A DNA stretch of 58,931 nucleotides from Streptomyces antimicrobicus (GCF_020532625.1 NZ_JAJAUY010000024.1:1-58931); one strand, 5' to 3'. Shown: positions 1 through 7,038, counted from the first letter of the stretch. Numbers and translations: made by a program. The notes: a model not told the origin generated them from the sequence alone.

Positions 1-105
1 GAGCAGCCCGACCTGACCGGCATCTACGACCTGGGGCCGCTGAACAAGGTCCTGGCGGCGGCCGGGAAGCCCCCGGTCCCCGACGCCGGTCTCGGCGCCG
101 AGTAA
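1..105 (+). CDS. C-terminus of ABC transporter substrate-binding protein (partial)
   Basis: Open from the first base of the window in frame 1 and ending at TAA 103-105, this is the last 34 codons of a gene that starts outside the window. The tail contains an IYDLGPLN stretch followed by a Pro/Gly-rich end. It lies 39 bp before an ABC ATPase and in the same direction, so it is most likely the periplasmic-type binding lipoprotein of the sulfonate/nitrate-type transporter encoded next. Too little sequence remains to establish the substrate; the assignment rests on position. Confidence 0.6.
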   Translation, partial: EQPDLTGIYDLGPLNKVLAAAGKPPVPDAGLGAE

Positions 106-144
106 CCCCCCGCACGTTCCGTACGTCCCCAGGAGGTGACGATC

Positions 145-942
145 ATGGCCACGACGCTTGCCAAGGCTGCCGAGGGCACCACCGCGGTGGCGGCGGAGCC
201 CGCCGCCCGTATCGAGCACGTCTCGAAGTCCTTCACCGGCCCGGCCGGTACGCAGCTCGTCCTGGACGACATCAGCCTCGATGTCGCGCCCGGCGAGTTC
301 GTCACCCTCCTGGGCGCGTCGGGGTGCGGCAAGTCCACCCTGCTCAACCTGGTCGCGGGCCTCGACGCGCCGTCCGCGGGCTCGATCCGGACCCCGGGCG
401 GCCGCCCGGCCCTGATGTTCCAGGAGCACGCGCTCTTCCCGTGGCTGACCGCGGGCAAGAACATCGAGCTCGCGCTGCGGCTGCGCGGCGTGCCCAAGGC
501 CGAGCGCCGGCCGGAGGCGGAGCGTCTGCTGGAGCTGGTCCGGCTCGGCGGCGCCTACGGCAAGCGGGTGCACGAGCTGTCGGGCGGCATGCGCCAGCGC
601 GTGGCGCTGGCCCGGGCCCTGGCCCAGGCCAGTGACCTGCTGCTGATGGACGAGCCGTTCGCGGCCCTGGACGCCATCACGCGTGACGTCCTGCACGGCG
701 AGCTGACCCGCATCTGGGAGGAGACGAACCTCTCGGTCCTCTTCGTCACCCACAACGTGCGCGAGGCCGTGCGCCTGGCCCAGCGCGTGGTCCTGCTCTC
801 CTCCCGGCCCGGCCGGGTGGCCGAGGAATGGACCGTCGACATCCCGCAGCCGCGCCGGATCGAGGACGCGGCGGTCGCGGAGTTGTCGTTGGAGATCACT
901 GAACATCTGCGTGGGGAGATCCGCCGCCATGGCCAGCACTGA
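145..942 (+). CDS. ssuB: ABC transporter ATP-binding protein, sulfonate/nitrate/taurine type (SsuB-like)
   Basis: ATP-hydrolysing subunit that would energise import of aliphatic sulfonates or a related oxyanion at the cytoplasmic membrane. Of 265 residues, Walker A is GASGCGKST at about 57-65, the Q-loop FQEHALFPW near 92-100, the signature LSGGM at 145-149, Walker B LLLMDEP at 165-171 and the H-loop VTHN at 201-204. The FPW after the Q-loop is typical of the nitrate/sulfonate/taurine family. An AGGAGG at 131-136 lies 8 nt before ATG 145, favouring it over the in-frame GTG at 136. The gene overlaps the permease start by 14 nt, so the two are translationally coupled. Confidence 0.85.
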   Translation: MATTLAKAAEGTTAVAAEPAARIEHVSKSFTGPAGTQLVLDDISLDVAPGEFVTLLGASGCGKSTLLNLVAGLDAPSAGSIRTPGGRPALMFQEHALFPWLTAGKNIELALRLRGVPKAERRPEAERLLELVRLGGAYGKRVHELSGGMRQRVALARALAQASDLLLMDEPFAALDAITRDVLHGELTRIWEETNLSVLFVTHNVREAVRLAQRVVLLSSRPGRVAEEWTVDIPQPRRIEDAAVAELSLEITEHLRGEIRRHGQH

Positions 943-1819
943 CACCGCCCCCCAGGCCAAGGCGGACGACCTCGCCGGTCTGGAGGCCGGCCTCGACGCC
1001 CTGGACGCCGTCGAGATCCGCCGTACGCCGGTCCGCGAGGTCCTCGTCAAGAAGGTCCTGCCCCCGGCGCTGGCGGTCACACTGGTCCTCGCCGTGTGGC
1101 AGGTCCTGGTCTCGGCAAACATCACCGACCCGACCAAGCTGCCCGCGCCCTCCGCGGTGTGGGACGGCCTGGCCGACCTGTGGCTCAAGGGCACGCTGTT
1201 CGACATCATCTGGACCTCGGTCTCGCGCGGCCTGTTCGGCTTCCTGCTGGCGCTGGCCATCGGCACGCCGCTGGGCCTGCTGGTGGCCCGGGTGAAGTTC
1301 GTGCGGGCCGCGATCGGCCCGGTCCTGTCGGGGCTCCAGTCGCTGCCGTCGGTGGCGTGGGTGCCGCCGGCCGTGCTCTGGTTCGGCCTGAACGACGCCA
1401 TGATGTACACGGTGATCCTGCTGGGCGCCGTGCCGTCCATCGCCAACGGCCTGGTGTCGGGCGTGGACCAGGTGCCGCCGCTGTTCCTGCGGGCCGGCCG
1501 CACCCTGGGCGCCACCGGTCTGAAGGGCACCTGGTACGTGGTCATGCCGGCCGCGCTGCCCGGCTACCTGGCGGGGCTCAAGCAGGGCTGGGCCTTCTCG
1601 TGGCGTTCCCTGATGGCCGCGGAGATCATCGCCTCCTCGCCCGACCTGGGCCTGGGCCTGGGGCAGCTGCTGGAGAACGGCCGCAACAACATCGACCTGC
1701 CCGGGGTGTTCCTGGCGATCATCCTGATCCTGGTCGTGGGCATCGCGATCGACCTGCTGGTCTTCAGCCCGGTCGAGCGGTGGGTGCTGCGCAACCGCGG
1801 CCTGCTGGCGCAGAGCTGA
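929..1819 (+). CDS. ssuC: ABC transporter permease, sulfonate/nitrate type (SsuC-like)
   Basis: Integral membrane subunit of the importer formed with the preceding ATPase. The 296-residue protein has a roughly 45-residue charged N-terminus and about six hydrophobic segments (residues about 45-65, 95-120, 130-165, 190-215, 235-250 and 260-285). A BPD_transp_1 EAA-type loop lies near LGATGLKGTWYVVMP. ATG 929 is preferred over the in-frame GTG at 911 because it leaves a GGGGAG-type ribosome site upstream and a short 14-nt overlap with the ATPase. The substrate (sulfonate versus nitrate or taurine) is inferred from family and from the following chelatase gene, not from a diagnostic residue. Confidence 0.82.
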   Translation: MASTDTAPQAKADDLAGLEAGLDALDAVEIRRTPVREVLVKKVLPPALAVTLVLAVWQVLVSANITDPTKLPAPSAVWDGLADLWLKGTLFDIIWTSVSRGLFGFLLALAIGTPLGLLVARVKFVRAAIGPVLSGLQSLPSVAWVPPAVLWFGLNDAMMYTVILLGAVPSIANGLVSGVDQVPPLFLRAGRTLGATGLKGTWYVVMPAALPGYLAGLKQGWAFSWRSLMAAEIIASSPDLGLGLGQLLENGRNNIDLPGVFLAIILILVVGIAIDLLVFSPVERWVLRNRGLLAQS

Positions 1820-1827
1820 CGGCCGCC

Positions 1828-2682
1828 GTGCGTGCCCCGTACGTCCACCAGCCCCGGCCCCCGCGGCACACCGGCGCGATCGGGCCGGCCGGCGCGGCCC
1901 GGTCCGGCGACGCCGGCGGGCCGGCCCTGCTCGTCATCGCCCACGGCAGCCGCGACCCGCGGCACGCGGCGACCGTGCACGCCCTGACCGGGCGGGTGCG
2001 GGCGCTGCGGCCGGGACTCCGGGTGGAGACCGCGTTCCTGGACTTCGACACCCCGTCGGTGTCCCAGGCGCTCGCCTCGCTGTACCTGTCCGGGGTCCGC
2101 GAGGTCGTGGCCCTGCCCCTGCTGCTCACCCGCGCCTTCCACGCGAAGGCCGACATACCGGCGGCGCTGGCGGAGGCCACCGCCCGCCTGCCGGAACTCA
2201 CCGTCCGGATCGCGGACGTACTCGGCCCGTCCCCCCTGCTGACGGCGGCGCTGGAGCGCCGCCTCGCGGAAGCGGGCCTCACCCCGGCGGACCGCGCCAC
2301 CACCGGTGTGGTGCTCGCGTCCGCCGGGTCCACCGACCCGGAGGCGATCGCAGTGATCGCTGAAATCGCGCGGGAGTGGCGGCACACCGGTTGGTGCGCC
2401 GTGCGGCCTGCGTTCGCCTCCGCGGCCCTGCCCCGTACGGAGGACGCCGTACGGGCGCTGCGCGCCGAAGGGGTCCGCCGCGTGGCCGTGGCCCCGTACG
2501 TCATCGCACCCGGCCGCCTCCCCGACCGCATCGCCGCGGGCGCGACGGCGGCCGGCGCGGACGTGGTCGCCCCGGTCCTGGGTCCGGCCCCGGAACTGGC
2601 GACGCTGCTGCTGGAGCGCTACAGCTGCGCCCTGGCGGCGCCGCGCCCGACGCACCTGCGCCCCCCGGTCCTCTCGGCCTGA
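1828..2682 (+). CDS. Sirohydrochlorin chelatase (CbiX/SirB family)
   Basis: Inserts iron or cobalt into sirohydrochlorin; in this context ferrochelation for the siroheme of sulfite reductase is the likely role. The 284-residue protein shows two CbiX-like halves. The first contains VIAHGSRDP (His39) and the second metal-site motif LLLTRAFHAKADIP (His105), the two histidines expected of single-chain CbiX enzymes. It begins with GTG 8 nt after the permease stop and reads in the same direction, so it is probably the last gene of the sulfur-assimilation operon. The first 30 residues are a variable Pro/Gly-rich leader, so the start could lie further downstream. Confidence 0.82.
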   Translation: MRAPYVHQPRPPRHTGAIGPAGAARSGDAGGPALLVIAHGSRDPRHAATVHALTGRVRALRPGLRVETAFLDFDTPSVSQALASLYLSGVREVVALPLLLTRAFHAKADIPAALAEATARLPELTVRIADVLGPSPLLTAALERRLAEAGLTPADRATTGVVLASAGSTDPEAIAVIAEIAREWRHTGWCAVRPAFASAALPRTEDAVRALRAEGVRRVAVAPYVIAPGRLPDRIAAGATAAGADVVAPVLGPAPELATLLLERYSCALAAPRPTHLRPPVLSA

Positions 2683-2716
2683 AGCCCTCGACGGGCGCGC
2701 CGCGGATGCCGTCCGG

Positions 2717-3727
2717 CTAGTGCGACGCGCTGCGGGCCTCGGCCTCGTCCGCCAGGGCCGTGAGGTCCGCGACGGACATCGAGCCCGGGGGCAGGCCCTC
2801 GCGGGCGAAGATGTTCGCGGCGTGCCGCAGGACCTCGTTCACCGGGGTCGGCACCCCGTGCAGCCGGCCCAGCAGGGAGATCTCGCCGTTGAGGTAGTCG
2901 GCCTCGATCGAGCCGGTCCCGCGCTGCAGGCTCTGCCACGACGAGCCGCCCCGCACACCCGGCGGCGGCACGGCCTTGCCGTCGCGGGCCTGCGCCTCCT
3001 CCTCGGTCGAGGCGTACGCGATGCCGGCCGCCGCGTACGCCGCCTTGGCCTCGCGGATCGCCCGCAGCAGCAGCGCCGCCTTGGCCGGGGCGGGCTCCGG
3101 TCCGGTGGTGGCCTGGATGGCGTTGCCGAGGTTGCCCAGCAGCTTGGCGTACTTCCAGCGCATCACGTCCTCGACGACCGGCGCCTCGAACCCGGCCTTC
3201 TCCAGGTCCTCGGCGAAGCGCCGCGCGGTCGCGTCGGCGCCGCCCGCGGCCCGGCCGACGTGCAGGATCCCGGTGCGCGGAGCGCACAGCGCCGAGACGC
3301 GTCCCGGCTCCAGGAAGTCCGACGGCAGCCACACGCACATCCCGTACACGCGGGCGAAGCGGCGCAGCGCCATGCGCTCGCCCTCGACCCCGTTCTGCGC
3401 GCAGAACACCGGCAGCCGCTGCGCGGCCGTGCCGCCGCCGGCGACCTCCGCCCCGCCCCACGCGTCGAGCGCGGCGACGGCGTCCTGGGTCTTGACGCCC
3501 AGGAGGAGGACGTCGTCGGGGCGCAGTGCGCCGAGCTCCGACGGGCCGGTGACGACAGGGAGCCGGTGCACCCGGGTGCCCTCGGCCGTGGTGAGGGTCA
3601 GGCCCCGTTCGCGGAGGGCCTGCGCGTGGGCGCCCCGCGCGACGAGGACGACGTCCGAACCGGCCTCGGCGAGCCGGCCTCCGATGGTGGCGCCGACCGC
3701 GCCCGCGCCGATGATCAGATAACGCAT
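2717..3727 (-). CDS. 2-dehydropantoate 2-reductase family protein (PanE/ApbA)
   Basis: NADPH-dependent ketoreductase family; PanE members reduce ketopantoate to pantoate for coenzyme A synthesis. The 336-residue protein opens with the dinucleotide-binding motif GAGAVGATIGGRL (residues 7-19). It has KTQD near 79-82, the CAQNGVEGE segment near 109-117 and the family lysine in MRWKYAKLLGN (Lys192). Length and domain order are normal. It ends convergently with the chelatase gene with a 34-bp gap. Several paralogues usually occur per Streptomyces genome, so the exact substrate is not certain. Start ATG 3727 gives the Rossmann motif at the expected distance. Confidence 0.8.
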   Translation of the reverse strand: MRYLIIGAGAVGATIGGRLAEAGSDVVLVARGAHAQALRERGLTLTTAEGTRVHRLPVVTGPSELGALRPDDVLLLGVKTQDAVAALDAWGGAEVAGGGTAAQRLPVFCAQNGVEGERMALRRFARVYGMCVWLPSDFLEPGRVSALCAPRTGILHVGRAAGGADATARRFAEDLEKAGFEAPVVEDVMRWKYAKLLGNLGNAIQATTGPEPAPAKAALLLRAIREAKAAYAAAGIAYASTEEEAQARDGKAVPPPGVRGGSSWQSLQRGTGSIEADYLNGEISLLGRLHGVPTPVNEVLRHAANIFAREGLPPGSMSVADLTALADEAEARSASH

Positions 3728-3757
3728 GCCCGCAGCCTACGGCGCCCGGCCCGGCAC

Positions 3758-3842
3758 GGGACGTGACGGGGCCCGGGACGTGACGGCGCCCAGGAGGTGA
3801 CGGGGCCCAGGACGTGACAGGGCCCAGGACGTGACGGGGCCC
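3758..3842. repeat. 17-bp tandem repeat, five units
   Basis: Five back-to-back 17-bp units at 3758, 3775, 3792, 3809 and 3826, consensus RGGACGTGACGGGGCCC with one to three changes per unit. The array lies between the start of the PanE-family gene and the hairpin at 3839-3865. No unique spacers separate the units, so it is not a CRISPR. Confidence 0.9.
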
Positions 3843-3865
3843 GGGAGCAGACCCAGCTCCCGGGC
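3839..3865 (-). terminator. Perfect hairpin, likely terminator of the tRNA-like RNA locus
   Basis: A 10-bp GC-rich inverted repeat, GCCCGGGAGC / GCTCCCGGGC, with a 7-nt loop. There is no U-tract, as is usual for Streptomyces intrinsic terminators. It closes the minus-strand RNA locus at 3866-4160 and lies before the PanE-family gene. Confidence 0.6.
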
Positions 3866-4160
3866 TCCTGAGTGCCACCCAATTGCGCACACCGGCGGCG
3901 TTGAAGAGTCGCGGATCACTTTGAGATCGACGTGTTCTACCTTTGAACTACCGCGCCACGGCAGAGGCGCAGAGGGGACTTGAACCCCCATCCGTCGATG
4001 ACTGTCCACGCTCGGTCGATCCGGTGTTCGGCGGCGAATGCTGAGACTGGAGCGAGAATCTGAGTGTGAGGGCGGGCGGCGGCTCGCCGCCTGCCGGTCA
4101 GCTTCAACATCAGTGTCAGCTTGCGCTCTTCGCGCACCCTCCGCTCGCACGGAGGGCGAT
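3866..4160 (-). ncRNA. Structured RNA locus carrying a circularly permuted tRNA-like core
   Basis: This gap between the unknown-function gene (stop at 4168) and the terminator hairpin holds no convincing protein gene but is dense in complementary segments on the minus strand. Hairpins: CCCTCC/GGAGGG (4156-4151 with 4142-4137), TGCGC/GCGCA (4136-4132 with 4126-4122) and GGCGG-CGAG-CCGCC (4091-4078). Long-range helices: GCTGACACTG (4120-4111) with CAGTCTCAGC (4049-4040), 9 of 10 pairs; TGTTGAAG (4109-4102) with CTTCAACG (3906-3899), 8 pairs with one G-U; CGGATC (4023-4018) with GATCCG (3917-3912). The centre is the tRNA-like module described separately. That there is a transcript is inferred; the pairings are directly visible. 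No promoter was recognised, so it may be read from the upstream gene. Confidence 0.5.
3921..3999 (-). tRNA. Circularly permuted tRNA-like sequence (3' half first), anticodon read as CUC
   Basis: Read 5' to 3' on the minus strand. First comes the 3' half: anticodon 3' strand CGACG (3997-3993), short variable segment, T arm GGGGG-TTCAAGT-CCCCT (3989-3973), acceptor 3' strand CTGCGCC (3972-3966) and discriminator U (3965). After a 7-nt spacer comes the 5' half: acceptor 5' strand GGCGCGG (3957-3951), TA, D arm GTTC-AAAGGTA-GAAC (3948-3934), A26, anticodon 5' strand CGTCG (3932-3928) and loop ATCTCAA (3927-3921). The acceptor halves pair 7/7 with one G-U. The anticodon halves pair 5/5 and extend to 7 (CGTCGAT/ATCGACG). 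U33 and A37 are canonical. CCA is not encoded. The D arm and U73 resemble bacterial tRNA-Gly, but the anticodon would be a Glu one. Two adjacent degenerate tRNA fragments are the main alternative. Confidence 0.5.
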
Positions 4161-4167
4161 CATGAGG

Positions 4168-4899
4168 CTACCGGAACAGGTAGCCGAACACCGCGTCCCC
4201 GATCCGCTGGTCGGTGACCTCGACGCCGTTGGCCTCCTCGCGGGCGAACTTGACGGCCTGCTGGAGCTTCTCGACCCGGTCGAGCAGCTCGTTCACGCGG
4301 CGGGCGGGCAGCGCGCCGGAGAACTTCACGGTCGTCCAGTACCCGACGGGGACGTCCTCGTAGTACACCTCGACCTGGGCCGGGTGCTTCTCCGTGGCCT
4401 CGGCCTTCACATGGTTGCGGGGGACCTTCTTGGTGCGGACGGTGCGCACCGGGTCCGTCTTCCAGCAGTCGGTCGACGGGTCCTGGCTCCAGGACTCCGA
4501 CGCGTCGAGGACGGGCAGCTTGCGGACGAACGTGTGCAGGTCCGTGAGCTGCTTCTCCAGGAACAGCAGGTACGGCACCGGCACCTGCGGCAGCAGCACG
4601 GTGCCGTCCACGACGACGTCGGCGGCGGCGGTCCGGTTGGCCCAGTCCTTGGTCGCGGTCACGTCGAACAGCCGGGTCAGCGTCCCCGCCATGGAGCGCA
4701 ACACGTCCTCGGCCTTGACCTGGACCCGCGTGGACTCGGGCGGCAGCTGCTCGCCCTCCTCGTCCTTGGGCTGGTACGTCCGGGAGATACCGGCGAGCAG
4801 CGCGGTCTTCTGGACGTCGTGGTGGGCCTGGGACAGTTCCTGGAGCGACTTGGACTTGACGCCCTTCTCCACGGCGATGATCTGATTCAACTTCGGCAC
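4168..4899 (-). CDS. Conserved actinobacterial protein of unknown function (DUF7873-like)
   Basis: I do not know a function for this 243-residue soluble protein; it resembles a family seen in actinobacteria and, I believe, their phages (DUF7873), recalled rather than searched. Visible: a GTG start giving MPKLNQIIAVEKG; a helical N-terminus with HHDVQKTALL; a conserved-looking central part with WANRTAAADVVVDG and VPYLLFLEKQLTDLHTFV; PVGYWTTVKFSG; and a C-terminal coiled-coil-like helix (RRVNELLDRVEKLQQAVKF). There is no signal peptide or membrane segment. Its stop lies only 8-12 nt before the first hairpin of the tRNA-like RNA locus in the same direction, so the two may form one transcription unit. 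That association is an inference from spacing. Confidence 0.7.
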   Translation of the reverse strand: MPKLNQIIAVEKGVKSKSLQELSQAHHDVQKTALLAGISRTYQPKDEEGEQLPPESTRVQVKAEDVLRSMAGTLTRLFDVTATKDWANRTAAADVVVDGTVLLPQVPVPYLLFLEKQLTDLHTFVRKLPVLDASESWSQDPSTDCWKTDPVRTVRTKKVPRNHVKAEATEKHPAQVEVYYEDVPVGYWTTVKFSGALPARRVNELLDRVEKLQQAVKFAREEANGVEVTDQRIGDAVFGYLFR

Positions 4900-4962
4900 G
4901 CGCCGAACCTAACAACATCGGACAGGTCCGCACATCCGAATTTCGCGGGCGGTGACCGCCGG

Positions 4963-5592
4963 TCAGGAGGCGGTGAGCTCCACCAGTTTGACCACCGTGT
5001 TCCAGTTGCGGGTGGTGGCGTCGAGGCCCTTGAGGAGGGCCGGGCGGGACAGGACCTCGCCGAGCTTGGACCGGCCCAGGCCCTCGGGGGCGTAGAGGTA
5101 GATCACCTTGTCGCCGAGGCGGAACTCCTCCGGGAGGAAGGCCGCGCCGTCGATGCCCGCGAAGCGCTCCGGGTCCGGCTGCTGCGACAGGAACGTGGCG
5201 TGCAGCTGCTTGCCCTCCAGCTCGGCGGCGGGGAACGGGCAGGCGTCGGCGACGGCGCGCAGGTAGCCGCCGTCGACGACCAGGCACGGCACCCGGAAGC
5301 CGAAGTGGGCCTCGACGGCCGCCTCCAGCCGCCGGGCGAGCACCTCGGGGTCCGGGTCGGCGCTGCGGAACACCGCGTTACCGCTCTGCAGGTACGTGCG
5401 GACGTCGCCGAGGCCGAGCCCCTCCATGACGGTCCGCAGCTCGGCCATGGGGACCTTCTTGCTGCCGCCGACGTTGATCCCGCGCAGCAGTGCCGCGTAC
5501 GTCGTCGCGCCGGCCGACCGGGGCCCCGGGGTCGGTCCGGGCGTCGGGGCGGAGGTCGGCTTCGGTGCCCGGTTCGGCTTCGTGTGCGTCAT
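4963..5592 (-). CDS. DUF1697 domain protein
   Basis: Soluble 209-residue protein of the widespread DUF1697 family, whose biochemical function is not established. The family opening LLRGINVGGSKKVPMAELR is at about residues 36-54, followed by YLQSGNAVFRS and, at the C-terminus, the typical LLKGLDATTRNWNTV segment. The first 28 residues are a Pro/Thr/Lys-rich leader not seen in most members, so the native start could be further in; ATG 5592 is the first in-frame ATG. The gene reads toward the unknown-function gene at 4168-4899 with a 63-bp gap. Confidence 0.85.
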   Translation of the reverse strand: MTHTKPNRAPKPTSAPTPGPTPGPRSAGATTYAALLRGINVGGSKKVPMAELRTVMEGLGLGDVRTYLQSGNAVFRSADPDPEVLARRLEAAVEAHFGFRVPCLVVDGGYLRAVADACPFPAAELEGKQLHATFLSQQPDPERFAGIDGAAFLPEEFRLGDKVIYLYAPEGLGRSKLGEVLSRPALLKGLDATTRNWNTVVKLVELTAS

Positions 5593-5612
5593 GGGGGCAC
5601 CGTAGGGCACGG

Positions 5613-6818
5613 CTACGACAGTTCCGCCTCCACGAGATCGGCGGCCCGCGCCGTGCCCCCCTCGGCCGCCATCTCCTTGCGGATCGCCTCGGCCCGGGCG
5701 GCGACCTCCGGGTCGGCGGTCAGCTCCAGGACCGCCGTGCGCAAGGTGGCGGCGTCGGCCTCGGCCATCGGGACGTGGCGGGCCACGCCGAGGGCGGCCA
5801 GCACGTCGGCGTTGCCGAACTGGTCGACGGCCTGCGGGACCGCCACCATCGGGGTGGCGGTGGCCAGGCCCTCCTGGCAGCCGCCGGCGCCGGCGTGGGT
5901 GATGAAGGCGTCGGCCTGGCGCAGGATGTCCAGCTGCGGCACCCAGCGGTGGACCTCGACGTTGGCGGGCAGGTCCCCGAGCTCGGCCTCGTCGGTGAAC
6001 CGGCCGATCTGCAGGACCACGTGCCAGTCGGGCAGGTCCCGGAAGGCGTCGGCGCAGGCGCGGTAGAAGGCCGGCTGCTTGGTGAAGGTCGAGCCCAGGG
6101 ACACCAGCACGACCTTCTTGCCGTGCGCGGCGGCCGGCCGCTCCCAGTGCCCCTGGGCGCTGCGGTCGCCCTGGCAGGCGCCGACGAAGGTGTGCACGGC
6201 CGGATCGACCCGGTCGGCGTGGGGCTGGAGGGCGCGCGGGATGAGGACCAGGCTGCGGCGCGGGCGGCCCACGAACCGGTCGGGGTCCTCGTCGATGCCG
6301 TTCTCGGCGAGCCAGCCGCGGAAGCGGGCGTAGTACGCCCGGCCGCGCTCGGACGCCCGGAGCGGGGCAAACAGGGGCTCCGCCACCTCCTCCTCGTATC
6401 CCTCCCAGGCGACGAGGTTCGGCGAGAGGGAGATCGCCGGCACGCCCCAGCGGCGGGCCAGGACGATCGCCGGGTACGAGGTGATGTCGTGCAGGACGAG
6501 GTCCGGCTCGTCCCCGGCGAAGGCGTCGGCGAGCTGCGGCAGCGCCTGGATCGCGTCGTCGAGGAACGGGGAGATCTGGTCGATGAGTTCGGTCCCCCAC
6601 GCGTCGGGGTCGTCGTCGGTGGGGAGGGTCGAGGTGTACGGGACCGGCGTGGCGCCGGTCTGCGCGACCTTGTCGGCGAAGGCGGGCGGAATGGCGTAGC
6701 TGACCCGGTGGCCGCGGGCCACGAGTTCACGGATCACTTCAAGGCTCGGGTTCACGTGGCCGTGGGCGGCGATGGAGAACATGGCGATGTGGGCGGGGCG
6801 GCGCGAGGTCGTCGTCAT
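5613..6818 (-). CDS. Macrolide-family glycosyltransferase (MGT, GT1)
   Basis: UDP-sugar-dependent glycosyltransferase of the type that inactivates macrolides (Mgt/OleD group). It is 401 residues, the usual length. His19 in [15 protein letters not shown] is the expected catalytic base. The donor-binding C-terminal half has VSLGSTF near 240 and the [21 protein letters not shown] segment ending with DQFGNA. It lies 20 bp upstream of the DUF1697 gene on the same strand. The promoter appears leaderless and carries a perfect 14-bp palindrome (separate entry), suggesting TetR-type control, although no tetR gene is near. Acceptor specificity cannot be told from sequence; the role could be self-protection or detoxification. 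Confidence 0.88.
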   Translation of the reverse strand: MTTTSRRPAHIAMFSIAAHGHVNPSLEVIRELVARGHRVSYAIPPAFADKVAQTGATPVPYTSTLPTDDDPDAWGTELIDQISPFLDDAIQALPQLADAFAGDEPDLVLHDITSYPAIVLARRWGVPAISLSPNLVAWEGYEEEVAEPLFAPLRASERGRAYYARFRGWLAENGIDEDPDRFVGRPRRSLVLIPRALQPHADRVDPAVHTFVGACQGDRSAQGHWERPAAAHGKKVVLVSLGSTFTKQPAFYRACADAFRDLPDWHVVLQIGRFTDEAELGDLPANVEVHRWVPQLDILRQADAFITHAGAGGCQEGLATATPMVAVPQAVDQFGNADVLAALGVARHVPMAEADAATLRTAVLELTADPEVAARAEAIRKEMAAEGGTARAADLVEAELS

Positions 6819-6825
6819 ACCGAGA

Positions 6826-6855
6826 AACTTAGACGAGACGAGACGTCTCGTGCAA
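6826..6855 (-). promoter_or_regulatory. Leaderless promoter with palindromic operator for the glycosyltransferase
   Basis: On the minus strand a -35-like TTGCAC (6855-6850) and a -10-like TAAGTT (6831-6826) are separated by 18 bp. The spacer contains a perfect 14-bp palindrome ACGAGACGTCTCGT (6838-6851). The ATG at 6818 begins only 7 nt after the -10 hexamer, so the mRNA would be leaderless. Repressor binding in the spacer would block RNA polymerase. Confidence 0.6.
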
Positions 6856-6936
6856 CTGATATTCGGCGGGAACGGGTGGGAGCAGGGCGGTGCCGGGGGT
6901 GCCGGCGGCAAGGTGACACGATGTGAGACTTGGGAC

Positions 6937-7013
6937 GGACGACGGACGACGGACGACGGACGACGGACGACGGACGACGGACGACCGACGACGGACGACC
7001 GACGACGGACGAC
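6937..7013 (+). repeat. 7-bp tandem repeat (GGACGAC), eleven units
   Basis: Exactly 77 bp made of eleven 7-bp units. Units 1-7, 9 and 11 are GGACGAC; units 8 and 10 are CGACGAC. It lies between the divergent glycosyltransferase and phosphotransferase genes, ending 25 bp before the latter's ATG. Because 7 is not a multiple of 3, all frames stay open through it. Confidence 0.93.
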
Positions 7014-7038
7014 CACGAGCGCGAGCGCGGAGTACGAC

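Noticed and set aside
1564..2655. Long minus-strand ORFs opposite the chelatase and permease
   Set aside because: Arg/Gly/Pro-rich shadow frames of a high-GC gene; the plus-strand proteins have conserved motifs.
3758..3842. CRISPR array
   Set aside because: Repeat units are contiguous with no unique spacers, only 17 bp long, and no cas genes are present.
3900..4000. Integrative-element attachment site (tRNA 3' end duplicated)
   Set aside because: No integrase or second copy of the tRNA end is present in the window, and the two halves complement each other rather than flanking inserted DNA.
3937..4137. 66-codon minus-strand ORF through the tRNA-like region, ending with a WGFKSPLRL reading
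   Set aside because: The last part is just translation of the T arm, a common artefact over tRNA sequences; there is no ribosome site and it lies inside strongly paired RNA segments.
4066..6066. Plus-strand ORF of more than 600 codons opposite three minus-strand genes
   Set aside because: Composition is that of an antisense shadow; all three opposing genes show recognisable family motifs.
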